Source: Priestia endophytica DSM 13796 (GTDB lineage Bacteria > Bacillota > Bacilli > Bacillales > Bacillaceae_H). From it: a stretch of 64,000 nucleotides of DNA. Both the position numbers and the translations under genes were made by a program. The DNA is taken from assembly GCF_900115845.1 (NCBI RefSeq), contig NZ_FOXX01000001.1, positions 496,001 through 560,000 of the forward strand, given 5' to 3'. Shown piece by piece: positions 29,814 to 41,917 of this stretch; within the stretch, counting starts at the first letter, position 1; the number at the start of each line of letters is the position of its first letter. The notes under the pieces were generated by a model. That model worked only from the letters and a program-made list of their open reading frames with translations, did not search any database and was not told the DNA's origin.

Positions 29814-30098
29814 CTATTGATCAATATAAAGAACTTGATCGATCTTCCCTTCTACAATGATCTCTTCCGGTAAAATCGCTTTTATAACAAGATCTTCACC
29901 TCTTATGATAAGTTGGTTATGCTTTAAGAGGATCCGAATTTCTTTATCTGAAAACGCTAAGAGTCCTTTATGATTCTCTATGTAAATGTGAATATGGCCC
30001 ACCATTGTAATACGCGCCAAATCCATCGTTACATCTTGGGGTAGTTCCATTTGTCGAGTCATCCATCTCTCCAAGTGCTGTCTCCATTTTTTAGGCAT
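29814..30098 (-). CDS. yqfC: Sporulation protein YqfC
   Basis: About 94 residues of the YabP/YqfC family (beta-rich; MVGHIHIYIENHKGLLAFSDKEIRI). Co-transcribed with yqfD. Start ATG 30098, preceded by AAAGGGGGT. A sigma-E-like promoter overlaps the 3' end of yqfB. Function unknown beyond sporulation association in B. subtilis. Confidence 0.88.
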   Translation of the reverse strand: MPKKWRQHLERWMTRQMELPQDVTMDLARITMVGHIHIYIENHKGLLAFSDKEIRILLKHNQLIIRGEDLVIKAILPEEIIVEGKIDQVLYIDQ

Positions 30099-30119
30099 AA
30101 AAGAACCCCCTTTCATCTC

Positions 30120-30147
30120 ATATTTATGAAAAAAGGGGGAAATTATC
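30120..30147 (-). promoter_or_regulatory. Possible sigma-E promoter of yqfCD
   Basis: Minus strand -10 CATAAATAT (30128-30120) resembles CATACAAT, with a GATAATTT (30147-30140) as -35. The spacer is slightly short (11 bases), so only a fair match. Confidence 0.35.
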
Positions 30148-30565
30148 ACCGTAAATTATGTTTTCGTTTTGCTCTTGGCTTACCTAATATTTCAGACCAA
30201 ATCATTCCTTCAACAGCTTTCTTCCTCGAAAGCTCTATTTTAGGCTTTTTGCCTTTTGTTTTAGTGGAAAGAGTAGGCGCTTTCTCAACGCTTTTAAGAG
30301 CACTCTTGTAGCGTTCTTGTGCTTCACGAAGTCTTCTCTGCTGTTCTTCTCGTTCACGCTCAAAAGCGGAGTGTGTTTCTTCAACACGATGTGGGGGTGA
30401 TACCTCTCTTTTCTGTTCTTCTTTCATTTCAACAGGTTGTCGTTCATGTCGCTCTCCCTGCTCTTCGGTTTTTCCAAGCGCCTTTTGAATAATTCCCCAA
30501 ATAAAGCCAAGAACCGCAATCACAATGACAATATTACTTAACAGAAAGTCAATGAGTGTATCCAC
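30146..30565 (-). CDS. yqfB: Membrane-anchored protein YqfB
   Basis: 139 residues: one N-terminal membrane helix (about residues 6-27), then a long highly charged Glu/Arg/Gln-rich segment (about 34-95) that should be helical or coiled coil, and a basic C-terminus. Function unknown. GTG start after GGAGG. It lies between floA and yqfC as in B. subtilis yqfB, 39 bases after floA, so may be part of the yqeZ-floA operon. Confidence 0.7.
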   Translation of the reverse strand: MDTLIDFLLSNIVIVIAVLGFIWGIIQKALGKTEEQGERHERQPVEMKEEQKREVSPPHRVEETHSAFEREREEQQRRLREAQERYKSALKSVEKAPTLSTKTKGKKPKIELSRKKAVEGMIWSEILGKPRAKRKHNLR

Positions 30566-30604
30566 TTCTCCACCTCCATTCCATTATTACCATGACTATA
30601 CTGT

Positions 30605-31582
30605 TTATTGATCTTCATCATCGTCTTTTGTTAATTTGCCAAATGAATCACGCATATCTGTGTCTGCGTCAATATTCTTAATGTTCATGTAATCCATCAC
30701 ACCAATGTTACCTGAACGAAGCGCTTCTGCCATTGCGAGTGGAACTTCCGCTTCTGCTTCAACAACTTTAGCACGCATTTCTTCTACACGTGCACGCATT
30801 TCTTGCTCTTGAGCAACGGCCATTGCACGACGCTCTTCTGCTTTGGCTTGTGCAATGTTTTTGTCTGCTTCAGCCTGATCTGTTTGCAGAACGGCCCCAA
30901 TATTTTTCCCAATATCAATGTCTGCAATATCAATCGATAGAATTTCAAACGCTGTGCCTGAGTCAAGTCCTTTACTTAATACAGTTTGAGAAATCATGTC
31001 CGGATTTTCAAGCACCTTTTTATGATCTATTTGTGAACCAATTGTACTAACAATCCCCTCACCAACACGGGCGATCACTGTATCTTCTCCAGCTCCCCCA
31101 ACAAGGCGATCAATATTTGCGCGAACCGTTATTCTTGCTTTTGCTTTTACTTCGATTCCATCCATCGCTACCCCTGCAATAAACGGCGTTTCAATAACTT
31201 TTGGATTAACGCTCATCTGTACAGCTTCAAGAACATCACGTCCAGCTAAGTCAATAGCTGCACAGCGTTCAAAGCTTAAATCAATGTTAGCACGGTGTGC
31301 AGCTATTAGCGCGTTAATGACGCGGTCAACGTTACCACCTGCTAAGTAGTGACTTTCAAGCTGATTAATCGTCACTTCTAGCCCAGCTTTTTTTGCTTTA
31401 ATTAACGGATTCACAACGCGTGACGGAATAACGCGGCGAAGCCTCATTCCTACAAGAGTAAAAATACTCACTCTCACACCTGCGGCTAATGCTGAAATCC
31501 ACAGCATTACTGGCACAAAGGTGAAGAAAACCCCTAGTAGAATAATCCCTAATCCAATTAAAATAAGTACGGTAATGTCCAT
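30605..31582 (-). CDS. floA: Flotillin-like protein FloA
   Basis: 325-residue scaffold protein of functional membrane microdomains. N-terminal hairpin membrane segment (about residues 4-45), PHB-like domain, then a C-terminal Glu/Ala-rich coiled coil ([18 protein letters not shown]). ATG start after AGGAGGA. One base after yqeZ, its NfeD partner; the pair is usually under sigma-W in B. subtilis, though I see no clear sigma-W promoter here. Confidence 0.95.
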   Translation of the reverse strand: MDITVLILIGLGIILLGVFFTFVPVMLWISALAAGVRVSIFTLVGMRLRRVIPSRVVNPLIKAKKAGLEVTINQLESHYLAGGNVDRVINALIAAHRANIDLSFERCAAIDLAGRDVLEAVQMSVNPKVIETPFIAGVAMDGIEVKAKARITVRANIDRLVGGAGEDTVIARVGEGIVSTIGSQIDHKKVLENPDMISQTVLSKGLDSGTAFEILSIDIADIDIGKNIGAVLQTDQAEADKNIAQAKAEERRAMAVAQEQEMRARVEEMRAKVVEAEAEVPLAMAEALRSGNIGVMDYMNIKNIDADTDMRDSFGKLTKDDDEDQ

Positions 31583-31583
31583 C

Positions 31584-32915
31584 TTATTCCTCCTCTATTT
31601 CTTCTTTGATGGGTCTTACAACAATACGTGAGCCTTCTACCTTTATAATTTTTACTTTTATATCTAAACCAACGTAGCCTCCCTCTGTTACGACGTCTAG
31701 ATATTCTTCATTTAAAAGAACGGTTCCAGACGGTCTGAGAGGCGTTGTTGTAATCCCTTGCTGTCCTATTAAATCTTTGCGATCCCGGCTTGAAATATAG
31801 CCTTTCTCAGTGCTTGTGGAATCACTTAACACAAGCTTTCGGAACCCATTTAATCTACGTTTAAAGAACTTCATTAATATAAATGCCCCCCCAATCGCTA
31901 CAATAGCAGCAATCGCAATTGAAATAGCCATAAGCATGTAGCTTGTTGTAGCCATAAAAAAACTTGTAAATATTGCGCCTAAACCAATAATTCCAATGAT
32001 GCCTCCAGGTAGAAAAACTTCTAAAAAGAGGAGAACAAGCCCAATAATAAAGAGAACGATTGTTTCAATTCCTGCAAATCCGGCAATCATATGACCAAAG
32101 AAAAACAATAGAAGCGATAAAATCCCTACAAATCCAGCTAATCCAAATGTTGGCGTAAAAAGCTCAATAATAAGGGCTAAACTCCCTATTGAAAGTAAAA
32201 TAGGTACAACAATTGGATTTGTTACAAAGCGAGCAATCTTTTCGGAAACGGACTCATCAACTGCCGTAATAGAAGCATCACTATAACCAAGCTTTTCTAG
32301 TAAACTGTCTAAATTCTCTTCTGTTCCTTTTGAATAGCCAACTTCGAGTGCGTTCTTAGCTGTTAATGTTAACAATTTATCTTCCCCTGCTCCATACTCA
32401 GATACATTCACAGATTCATCCGCCATTGCTAACGCATATTTTGAATCAACTCCATAGCTGTTTGCAGCAGATTCCATTGCAGCGTTCCATCGTGATTGTG
32501 CTTTCTTACCTGCTGTATTTCCATCCATCGTAATAGGTGCAGCGGCCCCCATAACAGCGGATTTTGTCATATAAATTTCATCTGTGTTTAACGCAATGTA
32601 GGCTCCTGCCGAAAGGGCCTCATTATCTACAAATGTGACGATTGGAATTTTTTCGTTAGAAAAGCGCTTTCCAATATCAATAGCACTATCAACCGCTCCT
32701 CCAGGTGTGTCCATTTTGATAACAATTAAATCAGCTTCAGCCTTCTCTGCTTCATGAAATCCTCTATTTAAAAATTTATACATTCCTTTTCCAACTTCGT
32801 TTTCAAGTGGAATAACGTATACTTTCTTTGAAGCCCCTTGCGATTGACTTGTAAAAGAAAAGAAAGAAAGAACAGAGACAATAATGGTGAAAAATAATAG
32901 GGCTTTTCTCTTCAA
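31584..32915 (-). CDS. yqeZ: NfeD-family membrane serine protease-like protein YqeZ
   Basis: 443 residues, the long NfeD1b form: signal peptide (about 1-27), a ClpP-class protease domain outside the membrane with the nucleophile region [14 protein letters not shown], four to five membrane helices (about 230-345), and a soluble C-terminal OB-like NfeD domain. Acts with flotillin in membrane homeostasis. Start TTG at 32915 after GGGAGGTGAG. First gene of yqeZ-floA-yqfB. Confidence 0.92.
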   Translation of the reverse strand: MKRKALLFFTIIVSVLSFFSFTSQSQGASKKVYVIPLENEVGKGMYKFLNRGFHEAEKAEADLIVIKMDTPGGAVDSAIDIGKRFSNEKIPIVTFVDNEALSAGAYIALNTDEIYMTKSAVMGAAAPITMDGNTAGKKAQSRWNAAMESAANSYGVDSKYALAMADESVNVSEYGAGEDKLLTLTAKNALEVGYSKGTEENLDSLLEKLGYSDASITAVDESVSEKIARFVTNPIVVPILLSIGSLALIIELFTPTFGLAGFVGILSLLLFFFGHMIAGFAGIETIVLFIIGLVLLFLEVFLPGGIIGIIGLGAIFTSFFMATTSYMLMAISIAIAAIVAIGGAFILMKFFKRRLNGFRKLVLSDSTSTEKGYISSRDRKDLIGQQGITTTPLRPSGTVLLNEEYLDVVTEGGYVGLDIKVKIIKVEGSRIVVRPIKEEIEEE

Positions 32916-33014
32916 ATGCTCACCTCCCTTTTTACCATTATATCTTCTAGATATCTTTATATACGAATGAACATTGTTTAGGTTCCCACTTTTCTAAATT
33001 TATTTTCACATATG

Positions 33015-33047
33015 AAAAAAGCATCTTACATAGTGTAAGATGCTTTT
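33015..33047 (-). terminator. Terminator of rpsU-yqeY
   Basis: GCATCTTACA / TGTAAGATGC arms, loop TAG, followed leftward by TTTTTT. It overlaps the yqeY stop. Confidence 0.9.
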
Positions 33048-33489
33048 ATGAAAGATGCTCACGAACGAGCTTATTTACTAGTGATCCGTCTGCTTTGCCC
33101 TTTACTTTCGGCATTACAGCGCTCATTACTTTTCCCATATCTGATTTAGAAGAAGCTTGTACGTCAGCAATTGCTTTTTTCACAATTTCAACCACTTCTT
33201 CTTCAGTTAACTGTTCAGGCATATACTGCTTTAAAATAGCAAGCTCGTGGTTTATTTTCTCAACCAGGTCGCCCCGACCTGCCTGTTCGAATTCATGGAG
33301 GGATTCTTTACGTTGCTTTACCTCACGAGAAAGAATGGTTAACTCATCATCTTCTGTTAAAGGTAACCCACTGTTAATGCTCTCATTTTGAAGAGCTGCT
33401 TTGGTCATGCGAATAACAGAGAGTTTTTGCTTGTCTTTATCTCTCATCGCCTGTTTCATATCATCATTTAAACGATCGAGAAGACTCAT
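33046..33489 (-). CDS. yqeY: GatB/YqeY domain protein
   Basis: 147 residues, all helical, same fold as the tRNA-binding tail of GatB. Begins [20 protein letters not shown] and contains [14 protein letters not shown]. Proposed tRNA-related function; unproven. Follows rpsU with a 14-base gap in one operon. Confidence 0.92.
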   Translation of the reverse strand: MSLLDRLNDDMKQAMRDKDKQKLSVIRMTKAALQNESINSGLPLTEDDELTILSREVKQRKESLHEFEQAGRGDLVEKINHELAILKQYMPEQLTEEEVVEIVKKAIADVQASSKSDMGKVMSAVMPKVKGKADGSLVNKLVREHLS

Positions 33490-33503
33490 AAATACACCCT
33501 CTT

Positions 33504-33677
33504 TTAAAATTTACGTTTACGTGCTGCTTCAGACTTTTTCTTGCGTTTTACGCTAGGCTTTTCATAGAATTCACGCTTACGTGCTTCTTGCAAAGTACCA
33601 GTTTTTGATACTTGACGTTTAAAGCGTCGAAGAGCATCTTCAAGCGATTCGTTTTTACGAACGGTCGTTTTTGACAT
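33504..33677 (-). CDS. rpsU: 30S ribosomal protein S21 (RpsU)
   Basis: 57-residue basic protein: [20 protein letters not shown] to [12 protein letters not shown], all family residues in place. GGAGGGAGG before ATG. It has its own strong sigma-A promoter and is followed by yqeY, as in B. subtilis. Confidence 0.96.
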   Translation of the reverse strand: MSKTTVRKNESLEDALRRFKRQVSKTGTLQEARKREFYEKPSVKRKKKSEAARKRKF

Positions 33678-33746
33678 TCTATTTCCCTCCCTCCGAACAA
33701 ACCACTACCATCGATTAATTACATGTGAAAAAACATGTCTTTTGCA

Positions 33747-33775
33747 ATTATAATACAAATGATTTTAAAGGTCAA
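33747..33775 (-). promoter_or_regulatory. Sigma-A promoter of rpsU-yqeY
   Basis: Minus strand TTGACC, 17-base spacer, TATAAT; close to consensus. The leader carries two ACATGT copies (33721-33726, 33733-33738) able to form a small hairpin. Confidence 0.85.
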
Positions 33776-33879
33776 CTGTATTCGCATATAAGTTGAATGA
33801 GAAAATAACGTCTTTTCTGTCCTAAAAAGTTGGCATAGAAAAACATCTCTTTTCACTATAATGAGAAGAGGTGAAATTT

Positions 33880-34809
33880 ATGATTGAAGTGCTTTCTTTT
33901 TTCGCTGTCTTTTTGACAATTTTTCTTTTTGGAATGCTCCTTTTAAAGATAGGACTTCAAAATTTTGAGAACCAACCTTTAAGAAATCAGCTTTCCTTTC
34001 TTACAAAAACATCTGTACACAGTTTCCTTACAGGGATACTTATCACATTTATTACTCAAAGCAGTTCTGTTGTTATAATCATTGCCATTGTGCTTGTTTC
34101 AGCTAGATTTCTCACCCTTCATAAAGCACTATCTGTTACACTAGGAGCAAACATTGGAGCTTGGATTCCTAGCTTCGTTTTCTTCCCTGTTTCAAATTTG
34201 GTGTTACCACTTTTACTTCTCGGTACACTTCTTATTATGTTATCATCTCGAAAAAGTTTTTCAATTGGTGTTATTCTTTTTGGACTTGGATGTTTAACAG
34301 TCTCTCTAAATGGATGCAAGGAGCTTTCACATACCCTTTTCCCCCTTACTTTTGTACAAGACTCTATGAATGCTTTGTCATCAAACGAACTTCTTGGTTC
34401 AATTATTGGAGTATTATTAGGAGGAATTATTCAGTCCCATACATTTCTATTTGAAATTGTGCTGGAGGCTATTAAAGAACAAGCCTTATCTTTTAAATCT
34501 TCTCTTTTTCTGCTTTGGGGAATCAGTATTGGCACCTCTCTCTTTCCTTTAGTAGCAAGTATTGGGAGCAATAAAGAAGGAAAGTTTTTAGCTTTATTTT
34601 ATATACTAATCAACACTTTAGGAACAAGTATCTTTCTTCCGCTATTCTATGCATTTCATCACGTACTCTCGATGCTATTTTTCACAGAAGAAGAATTGTT
34701 ACGCTTATTTTTCTTAGGTTCTCACATCTTTTTAGCAGCTGTATTTCTTCCACTCCTACAATTGATTATTCATGTTAAAGAGAAAAAAAGACCTTACCGC
34801 CCAACATAA
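33880..34809 (+). CDS. Na/Pi cotransporter-like membrane protein, short form
   Basis: 309 residues and eight to nine hydrophobic segments. Same superfamily as the Na/Pi cotransporter at the left end of the window but without the PhoU-like C-terminus. The first half has QSSS (60-63) and LSVTLGANIG. The second half has QSH (185-187) where the family has QSS, so its second substrate site is degenerate. Start ATG 33880; GTG 33871 lies inside the GAGGTG site. Single gene between rpsU and deoC, with a TATAAT just upstream but no convincing -35. Possibly a transporter with altered substrate, or no longer a phosphate carrier. Confidence 0.75.
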   Translation: MIEVLSFFAVFLTIFLFGMLLLKIGLQNFENQPLRNQLSFLTKTSVHSFLTGILITFITQSSSVVIIIAIVLVSARFLTLHKALSVTLGANIGAWIPSFVFFPVSNLVLPLLLLGTLLIMLSSRKSFSIGVILFGLGCLTVSLNGCKELSHTLFPLTFVQDSMNALSSNELLGSIIGVLLGGIIQSHTFLFEIVLEAIKEQALSFKSSLFLLWGISIGTSLFPLVASIGSNKEGKFLALFYILINTLGTSIFLPLFYAFHHVLSMLFFTEEELLRLFFLGSHIFLAAVFLPLLQLIIHVKEKKRPYRPT

Positions 34810-34841
34810 AAAAGGAGGTACGGCATAAGCCGCTCCTCCTT
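34810..34841. terminator. Terminator between the Na/Pi-like gene and deoC
   Basis: AAGGAGG...CGGC / GCCG...CCTCCTT with a two-base internal mismatch. Leftward it ends in a T run (deoC). It overlaps the deoC stop. Confidence 0.75.
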
Positions 34842-35508
34842 AATAATCAGTATCTGCTGTATAGCCGTTTACAATAGCAATGCCTGAGCTTGCACCAATA
34901 CGAGTAGCTCCTGCTTCAATTACTGCTTTTGCTCCTTCTGCGTTACGTACGCCCCCAGATGCTTTCACACCAACGTCTGGTCCAACTGTTTTGCGCATTA
35001 ATGCTACGTCTTCTACAGTTGCTCCGCCTGTTGAGAATCCTGTTGATGTCTTCACATAGTCCGCTCCTGCTTCAACTGCAAGTTTGCATGCACGAATTTT
35101 TTCGTCCTCTGTTAATAGACAAGTTTCAATAATGACTTTTACAAGAACACCTTTTGATGCTTCAACAACTGCTTGAATATCACGCTTTACTTCTTGATCA
35201 TTTCCATCTTTAAGAGCTCCAATGTTAATGACCATATCAACTTCTGTTGCTCCATTTGAGATAGCATTTTGGGCTTCAAACGCTTTCACTTCAGGCGTGT
35301 TTGCTCCAAGTGGAAAACCAATAACTGTACATACTTTTACATCTGTTCCTTCTAATAGAGAAGAAGATAAACTTACCCATGTTGGGTTAACACATACAGA
35401 AGCAAAATGATGTTCTTTTGCTTCCTCACAAAGCTTTTCAATTTCCTCTTTTTTAGCATCTGCTTTTAGCAGTGTATGATCAATCATTTTAGCGATCTCT
35501 TTTGACAT
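34840..35508 (-). CDS. deoC: Deoxyribose-phosphate aldolase DeoC
   Basis: Splits 2-deoxyribose-5-phosphate into glyceraldehyde-3-phosphate and acetaldehyde in deoxynucleoside breakdown. About 222 residues, TIM barrel, Schiff-base Lys in [12 protein letters not shown] and proton-relay residues in [13 protein letters not shown] 35508 lies 7 bases after AAAGGAGC; the TTG at 35526 lacks a site. Not with dra/nupC/pdp partners here; single gene. Confidence 0.95.
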   Translation of the reverse strand: MSKEIAKMIDHTLLKADAKKEEIEKLCEEAKEHHFASVCVNPTWVSLSSSLLEGTDVKVCTVIGFPLGANTPEVKAFEAQNAISNGATEVDMVINIGALKDGNDQEVKRDIQAVVEASKGVLVKVIIETCLLTEDEKIRACKLAVEAGADYVKTSTGFSTGGATVEDVALMRKTVGPDVGVKASGGVRNAEGAKAVIEAGATRIGASSGIAIVNGYTADTDY

Positions 35509-35605
35509 AATATTTGCTCCTTTCAAAGCACCTTATAGTTGTCCGTACCTGTTGATTCTATCATTTTCTTCCCAAAAAAACGAGTCGAATTCAATATTTA
35601 CGAAA

Positions 35606-35642
35606 AGAAAACTCTGTATCCAGAATATGGACACAGAGTTTT
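35606..35642 (-). terminator. Terminator of the hrcA-dnaK operon (after mtaB)
   Basis: AACTCTGT-TCCA / TGGA-ACAGAGTT arms with one mismatch and a five-base loop, followed leftward by TTTTC. It lies three bases past the mtaB stop. Confidence 0.8.
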
Positions 35643-35644
35643 TA

Positions 35645-37003
35645 TTATGAGCTTAGTTTTATATGTTCAGAAGTAAGCGTATCTTCTACAACACGAAGGA
35701 ATTGTCCTTCATTATATGGATATCCTGATTTCGTAATCTTTATACGAACGAGTTTACCAATCATATCTTCTGTTGCTTGGAATTTCACTTTCAAATAGTT
35801 ATCAGTATAGCCAATGAAAAGGCCGCTTTCTGGGTTTTCCTTATCCACTTCTTCTGGAATAACTTCCAACACTTCACCTTCATAGTTTGAAGCATATTCT
35901 TTTGCTAGCTGATCTGAAAGTTCAATAAGGCGATGAACCCGTTCATTTTTAACTTCTTCATCAATTTGATCTTCCATACGAGCTGCTGGTGTTCCCGTAC
36001 GTTTTGAATATGGGAAAACATGAAGCTCAGAGAAGTTGTAGTCTTTAATAAAATTATAAGTTTCCATAAATTCTTCTTCTGTTTCACCAGGGAAGCCAAC
36101 GATAACGTCAGAAGTAATGGCAACGCCAGGAAGAGCTTCACGAAGACGATCAAGTCTCTCACCGAAGAATTCCATTGTATATTTACGACGCATTCTTTTT
36201 AAAACAGTGTTAGATCCTGACTGAAGAGGCACATGTAAGTGACGAACAACAATGTTAGAGTTGTTTAAAACGTCAATTACTTCATCTGTAATCTGACTAG
36301 CTTCAATAGATGAAATACGAATTCTCTTTAATCCAGCTACTCTCGCTTCTAAATCACGAAGCAGAGCTGCAAGATTATAATCTTTCATATCTTCACCATA
36401 TCCACCTGTATGAATACCTGTTAACACAATCTCTTTATAACCTGCATCAACAAGCTGCTGCGCTTGACGAATGACTTCTTCTGGATCACGAGAACGCATA
36501 AGACCACGAGCCCAAGGGATGATGCAGAACGTACAGAAGTTATTACATCCTTCTTGGATTTTTAAGGACGCACGCGTACGGTCAGTGAAAGCCGGTACGT
36601 CTAGCTCTTCATACACACGGTTTCTCATAATATTTGTTACACCGTTAATTGGCTGGCGCTCTTTTTTATATTGTTCAATGTACTCAAGCATTTTAATACG
36701 ATCTTGTGTTCCAACAACAATATCAACACCAGGAATAGCCATAATTTCTGCTGGTGATGTTTGCGCATAGCATCCTGTTACACAAATAACTGCGTCAGGA
36801 TTTTTACGAATGGCACGACGAATAACTTGGCGACTCTTTTTGTCTCCAGTATTCGTCACAGTACAGGTATTGATAACATATACATCTGATGTTTGCTCGT
36901 ATTCAACGCGCTCATATCCGTTATTTTGGAAAAGCTGCCAAATTGCTTCTGTTTCGTAATGGTTTACTTTACAACCTAATGTATGGAATGCCACTTTTGG
37001 CAT
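35645..37003 (-). CDS. mtaB: tRNA t6A37 methylthiotransferase MtaB
   Basis: Radical-SAM enzyme converting t6A to ms2t6A at tRNA position 37. About 452 residues: N-terminal UPF0004 domain with three cluster Cys (HTLGCKVN, INTCTVTN, TGCYAQ), radical-SAM CNNFCTFC motif, and a C-terminal TRAM domain. ATG 37003 is preferred, 5 bases after GAGGTGA; GTG 37012 is within the site. B. subtilis yqeV, last gene of the heat-shock operon here. Confidence 0.95.
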   Translation of the reverse strand: MPKVAFHTLGCKVNHYETEAIWQLFQNNGYERVEYEQTSDVYVINTCTVTNTGDKKSRQVIRRAIRKNPDAVICVTGCYAQTSPAEIMAIPGVDIVVGTQDRIKMLEYIEQYKKERQPINGVTNIMRNRVYEELDVPAFTDRTRASLKIQEGCNNFCTFCIIPWARGLMRSRDPEEVIRQAQQLVDAGYKEIVLTGIHTGGYGEDMKDYNLAALLRDLEARVAGLKRIRISSIEASQITDEVIDVLNNSNIVVRHLHVPLQSGSNTVLKRMRRKYTMEFFGERLDRLREALPGVAITSDVIVGFPGETEEEFMETYNFIKDYNFSELHVFPYSKRTGTPAARMEDQIDEEVKNERVHRLIELSDQLAKEYASNYEGEVLEVIPEEVDKENPESGLFIGYTDNYLKVKFQATEDMIGKLVRIKITKSGYPYNEGQFLRVVEDTLTSEHIKLSS

Positions 37004-37008
37004 TGTAA

Positions 37009-37755
37009 TCACCTCATTAATTCAGTCTCGTAGGAAACAGCAGAAAGTGCATAAAAAGGGGCTGTTTCTGTACGTAATATTCTTGGTCCAAAGCTGCATG
37101 GAACAAAGTTAGCTTGCCTTAACTTTTCCACTTCTTCCTCTGTTAGACCTCCCTCAGGCCCAACAACAATAATAATTGAATCGCCCTTTTGAAGACGTGA
37201 CAAAATGGAGGCAAAATTAGCTTTCTCACCACGTTTTGCTTCTTCTTCATACGCGACAATTTTATGTGTATACGTTTCACTAACCTCTATAAGCTTATTC
37301 AATGAGCATGGTTCAACAACACTTGGGACAACAGTACGATGTGACTGTTCTGCTGCTTCTTTTGCAATCTTTTTGAAACGCTCTACTTTTTTAGAAGCTT
37401 TCTTACTATCCCATTTAACAATTGAACGAGCAGCAATGAAAGGGATAAACTCGGCTGCTCCAAGCTCGGTTCCCTTTTGGATAACAAGCTCAAGCTTATC
37501 CCCTTTAGGCAGCCCGTTCGCAATTGTTACGGAAACAGGAAGCTCTTTTTCTTCTTCCTGCCACTCTTCTACCTCTAAAAGAACACAATCATTTGCTATC
37601 TCTGTAATCATGCTTAGCGCTGTTTTGCCTTCCTTCGTACAGCAAAGCACTTTATCACCGCTTGTCATTCTCATCACTTTTACAATATGACGAGCATCTT
37701 CTCCACAAATCTCAATTTTATTATCAACGTGTTTTTCTACGAAATATCGCTGCAT
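37009..37755 (-). CDS. rsmE: 16S rRNA (uracil(1498)-N3)-methyltransferase RsmE
   Basis: 248 residues: N-terminal PUA-like domain (VEKHVDNKIEICGEDARHIV) and a C-terminal SPOUT knot with VGPEGGLTEEEV and SFGPRILRTETAPFYALS. Methylates U1498 in 16S rRNA. 11 bases after prmA and 5 before mtaB, so part of one transcript. B. subtilis yqeU. Confidence 0.95.
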   Translation of the reverse strand: MQRYFVEKHVDNKIEICGEDARHIVKVMRMTSGDKVLCCTKEGKTALSMITEIANDCVLLEVEEWQEEEKELPVSVTIANGLPKGDKLELVIQKGTELGAAEFIPFIAARSIVKWDSKKASKKVERFKKIAKEAAEQSHRTVVPSVVEPCSLNKLIEVSETYTHKIVAYEEEAKRGEKANFASILSRLQKGDSIIIVVGPEGGLTEEEVEKLRQANFVPCSFGPRILRTETAPFYALSAVSYETELMR

Positions 37756-37766
37756 ATTTACACCAC

Positions 37767-38708
37767 TTACTGTTCTTTCTTCGCAATAATCGCTACCCAG
37801 TCTTCCATAACCATAACTTCTTCAATAAGGAAGCCTGCTTTTGTTAATGCTTCTTTCACTTCTTCTTTCTTGGTCATAATAATACCTGATGTAATAAACG
37901 TACCGCCATTTTTCACAAGCTTATAAGCATCGTCAACAAAACGAACGATAATTTCAGCTAAAATATTGGCCACAATAATATCAGCTTGTCCTTCCACATC
38001 GTTCAGTAAGTTGTTTTGACCAACTGTTACGACTTCATTCACACTGTTTAGCTCAATGTTTTCACGCGCTGATTTTACCGCTACTTCATCTAAATCATAC
38101 GCTCGCACATGTGAAGCTTCAAGAAGGGCTGCTCCAATACTTAATACACCAGAACCTGTTCCAACATCAATTACCGTATCACCTTTTTGAACTGTTGCTT
38201 CAAGTGCTTGAAGAGACATAACTGTTGTTGGATGTGTTCCAGTTCCAAAAGCCATCCCTGGATCCAATTCAATAATAAGTTCATCTGTACTTACTGGCTC
38301 ATAGTCTTCCCACGTTGGCACAATAGTAAAACGCTGTGAGATTTTGACCGGGTGATAATACTTTTTCCAAGCTGTTGCCCACTCTTCTTCATGAACTTCA
38401 CTAATTGTCACTTTATTTAGACCAAGATCAAAATTATAGGATAAAAGACCGTTAATAGACTCTTTAATGCCATCTACTGTCTCAGGAAGAAAACTATTTA
38501 GAGGTAAATAGGCTTTTACAATAACCCCATCATCTGGATAATCTTCAGAATTGAGTTGGTAGATTTCACCAAAAGTTGTATCATACTCCTTCACTAAATC
38601 CGTAGGGTCTTCAATTACGACCCCACTTGCACCTGCTTCATGTAAAATATTCGAAATCGGTTCAATTGCTTCATTCGTTGTATGAATACAAATTTCAGAC
38701 CATTTCAT
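37767..38708 (-). CDS. prmA: Ribosomal protein L11 methyltransferase PrmA
   Basis: About 313 residues: N-terminal L11-recognition domain ([19 protein letters not shown]) and C-terminal SAM-dependent domain with [14 protein letters not shown] and [11 protein letters not shown]. Methylates L11 at several amino groups. Start ATG 38708, 9 bases after GGAG, matches the family N-terminus. Follows dnaJ by 44 bases. Confidence 0.95.
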   Translation of the reverse strand: MKWSEICIHTTNEAIEPISNILHEAGASGVVIEDPTDLVKEYDTTFGEIYQLNSEDYPDDGVIVKAYLPLNSFLPETVDGIKESINGLLSYNFDLGLNKVTISEVHEEEWATAWKKYYHPVKISQRFTIVPTWEDYEPVSTDELIIELDPGMAFGTGTHPTTVMSLQALEATVQKGDTVIDVGTGSGVLSIGAALLEASHVRAYDLDEVAVKSARENIELNSVNEVVTVGQNNLLNDVEGQADIIVANILAEIIVRFVDDAYKLVKNGGTFITSGIIMTKKEEVKEALTKAGFLIEEVMVMEDWVAIIAKKEQ

Positions 38709-38752
38709 ATCTACCAACTCCATTCTATTCTAAATTCTCTTTTATTTTTATA

Positions 38753-39877
38753 TTATTCACCTTTGAACGCGCGTTTCACACGGTCAAAGAATGAATTTTC
38801 ATGTTCATCAACTGCTTCGCCACTCTCTTCAGCAAAATCGCGGAGAAGCTCTTTTTGCTTTTCAGACAATTTTGTTGGCGTAATAACACGAATAACAACA
38901 TGTTGATCTCCTTGGCCATAGCCGCGCACATTAGGCACACCTTTACCACGGAGTCGGAAGTTCGTACCTGTTTGGGTTCCTGCTGGTACTTTAAGTTTTA
39001 CTTTTCCATGCAGTGTTGGTACTTCTACCTCATCACCAAGTGCTGCTTGTGAAAATGTGATTGGCATTTCACAATAAATGTCGTCTCCCTCGCGCTCGAA
39101 AAATTCATGTGCACGAATTGAGAATACAACAAATAAATCTCCTGGAGGGCCACCGTTCACCCCTGGTTCACCTTGACCTGCAACACGCAGCTGCTGACCA
39201 TCATCAACGCCTGCTGGAATTTTCACGCTGATCTTCTTCTGTTTTTTAACTTTTCCTGCTCCATGACATGTTGAACATTTATCACGAATAATTTTTCCGC
39301 TGCCATTACAATGATGACAAACACGACGGTTAACAATACGACCAAATGGTGTATTTTGTTCAACATTTAACTGACCGCTTCCGTTACAGTGTGAGCATGT
39401 GTCAACTTTCGATCCTGATTTAGCACCGCTTCCATCACATGTGTCACACGTTTCCTCACGTGGAATCTCAATTGTTGTATCTTTTCCAAATGCCGCTTCT
39501 TCAAAAGAAAGCGTCATTGTATATTGTAAATCTGCTCCTTGTCGAGGGGCGTTTGGATCACGACGTCTGCCGCCACCGCCACCGAAAAACGAGCTAAAAA
39601 TATCCTCAAAGCCGAACCCGCCGCCGAAGTCTCCTCCGCCGCCAAATCCACCTTGGTTTGGATCTGTATGGCCGAATTGATCATAGTGGGCACGCTTCTG
39701 ATCATCACTTAACACTTCGTAAGCTTCTTTAATTTCCTTAAATTTTTCAGGTGCATCCGCATCTTTGTTAATGTCCGGATGATACTTTTTTGAGAGCTTA
39801 CGATACGATTTTTTAATTTCATCTTTGGTAGCAGATTTCCCTACTCCAAGTACTTCATAATAATCTCTTTTACTCAT
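38753..39877 (-). CDS. dnaJ: Chaperone protein DnaJ
   Basis: Hsp40 co-chaperone of DnaK. 374 residues: J domain (1-70) with HPD in [10 protein letters not shown], Gly/Phe-rich linker (about 75-110), four zinc CxxCxGxG repeats ([32 protein letters not shown]) and C-terminal peptide-binding domains. 176 bases after dnaK, with a hairpin between them, so partly independent expression is likely. Confidence 0.97.
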   Translation of the reverse strand: MSKRDYYEVLGVGKSATKDEIKKSYRKLSKKYHPDINKDADAPEKFKEIKEAYEVLSDDQKRAHYDQFGHTDPNQGGFGGGGDFGGGFGFEDIFSSFFGGGGGRRRDPNAPRQGADLQYTMTLSFEEAAFGKDTTIEIPREETCDTCDGSGAKSGSKVDTCSHCNGSGQLNVEQNTPFGRIVNRRVCHHCNGSGKIIRDKCSTCHGAGKVKKQKKISVKIPAGVDDGQQLRVAGQGEPGVNGGPPGDLFVVFSIRAHEFFEREGDDIYCEMPITFSQAALGDEVEVPTLHGKVKLKVPAGTQTGTNFRLRGKGVPNVRGYGQGDQHVVIRVITPTKLSEKQKELLRDFAEESGEAVDEHENSFFDRVKRAFKGE

Positions 39878-40000
39878 TCGTTCTCACTCCCGATTCTTCA
39901 CATAGAGGTAATTGTATCACCAAAACAAACATAGTGGCAACATTAAAAAAACCTCTTTCGTGATGATTAAATGGTTCCTTTTGTTTTGATTTCTTATCTC

Positions 40001-40045
40001 AAAAAAAAAGCCAAAGTCAAGGCAAGCCTGACTTTGACTTTTCAA
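40001..40045 (-). terminator. Hairpin/terminator between dnaK and dnaJ
   Basis: AAAGTCA-GGC / GCC-TTGACTTT stem with one bulge, then leftward nine T. It would cut dnaJ-prmA-rsmE-mtaB expression relative to dnaK. Confidence 0.75.
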
Positions 40046-40053
40046 TCACACTC

Positions 40054-41886
<1,833 letters not shown>

Positions 41887-41917
41887 TTAAGATTCCCTCC
41901 TTGAAATATGTAAGTTT

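Noticed and set aside
37205-37690. 161-codon rightward open frame opposite rsmE
   Set aside because: Shadow of the rsmE frame, Ser/Phe-rich, no ribosome site. rsmE is clearly real.
39399-39680. 93-codon rightward Pro-rich frame
   Set aside because: It is the reverse of the Gly/Phe-rich linker of DnaJ; the Pro run is the complement of Gly codons.
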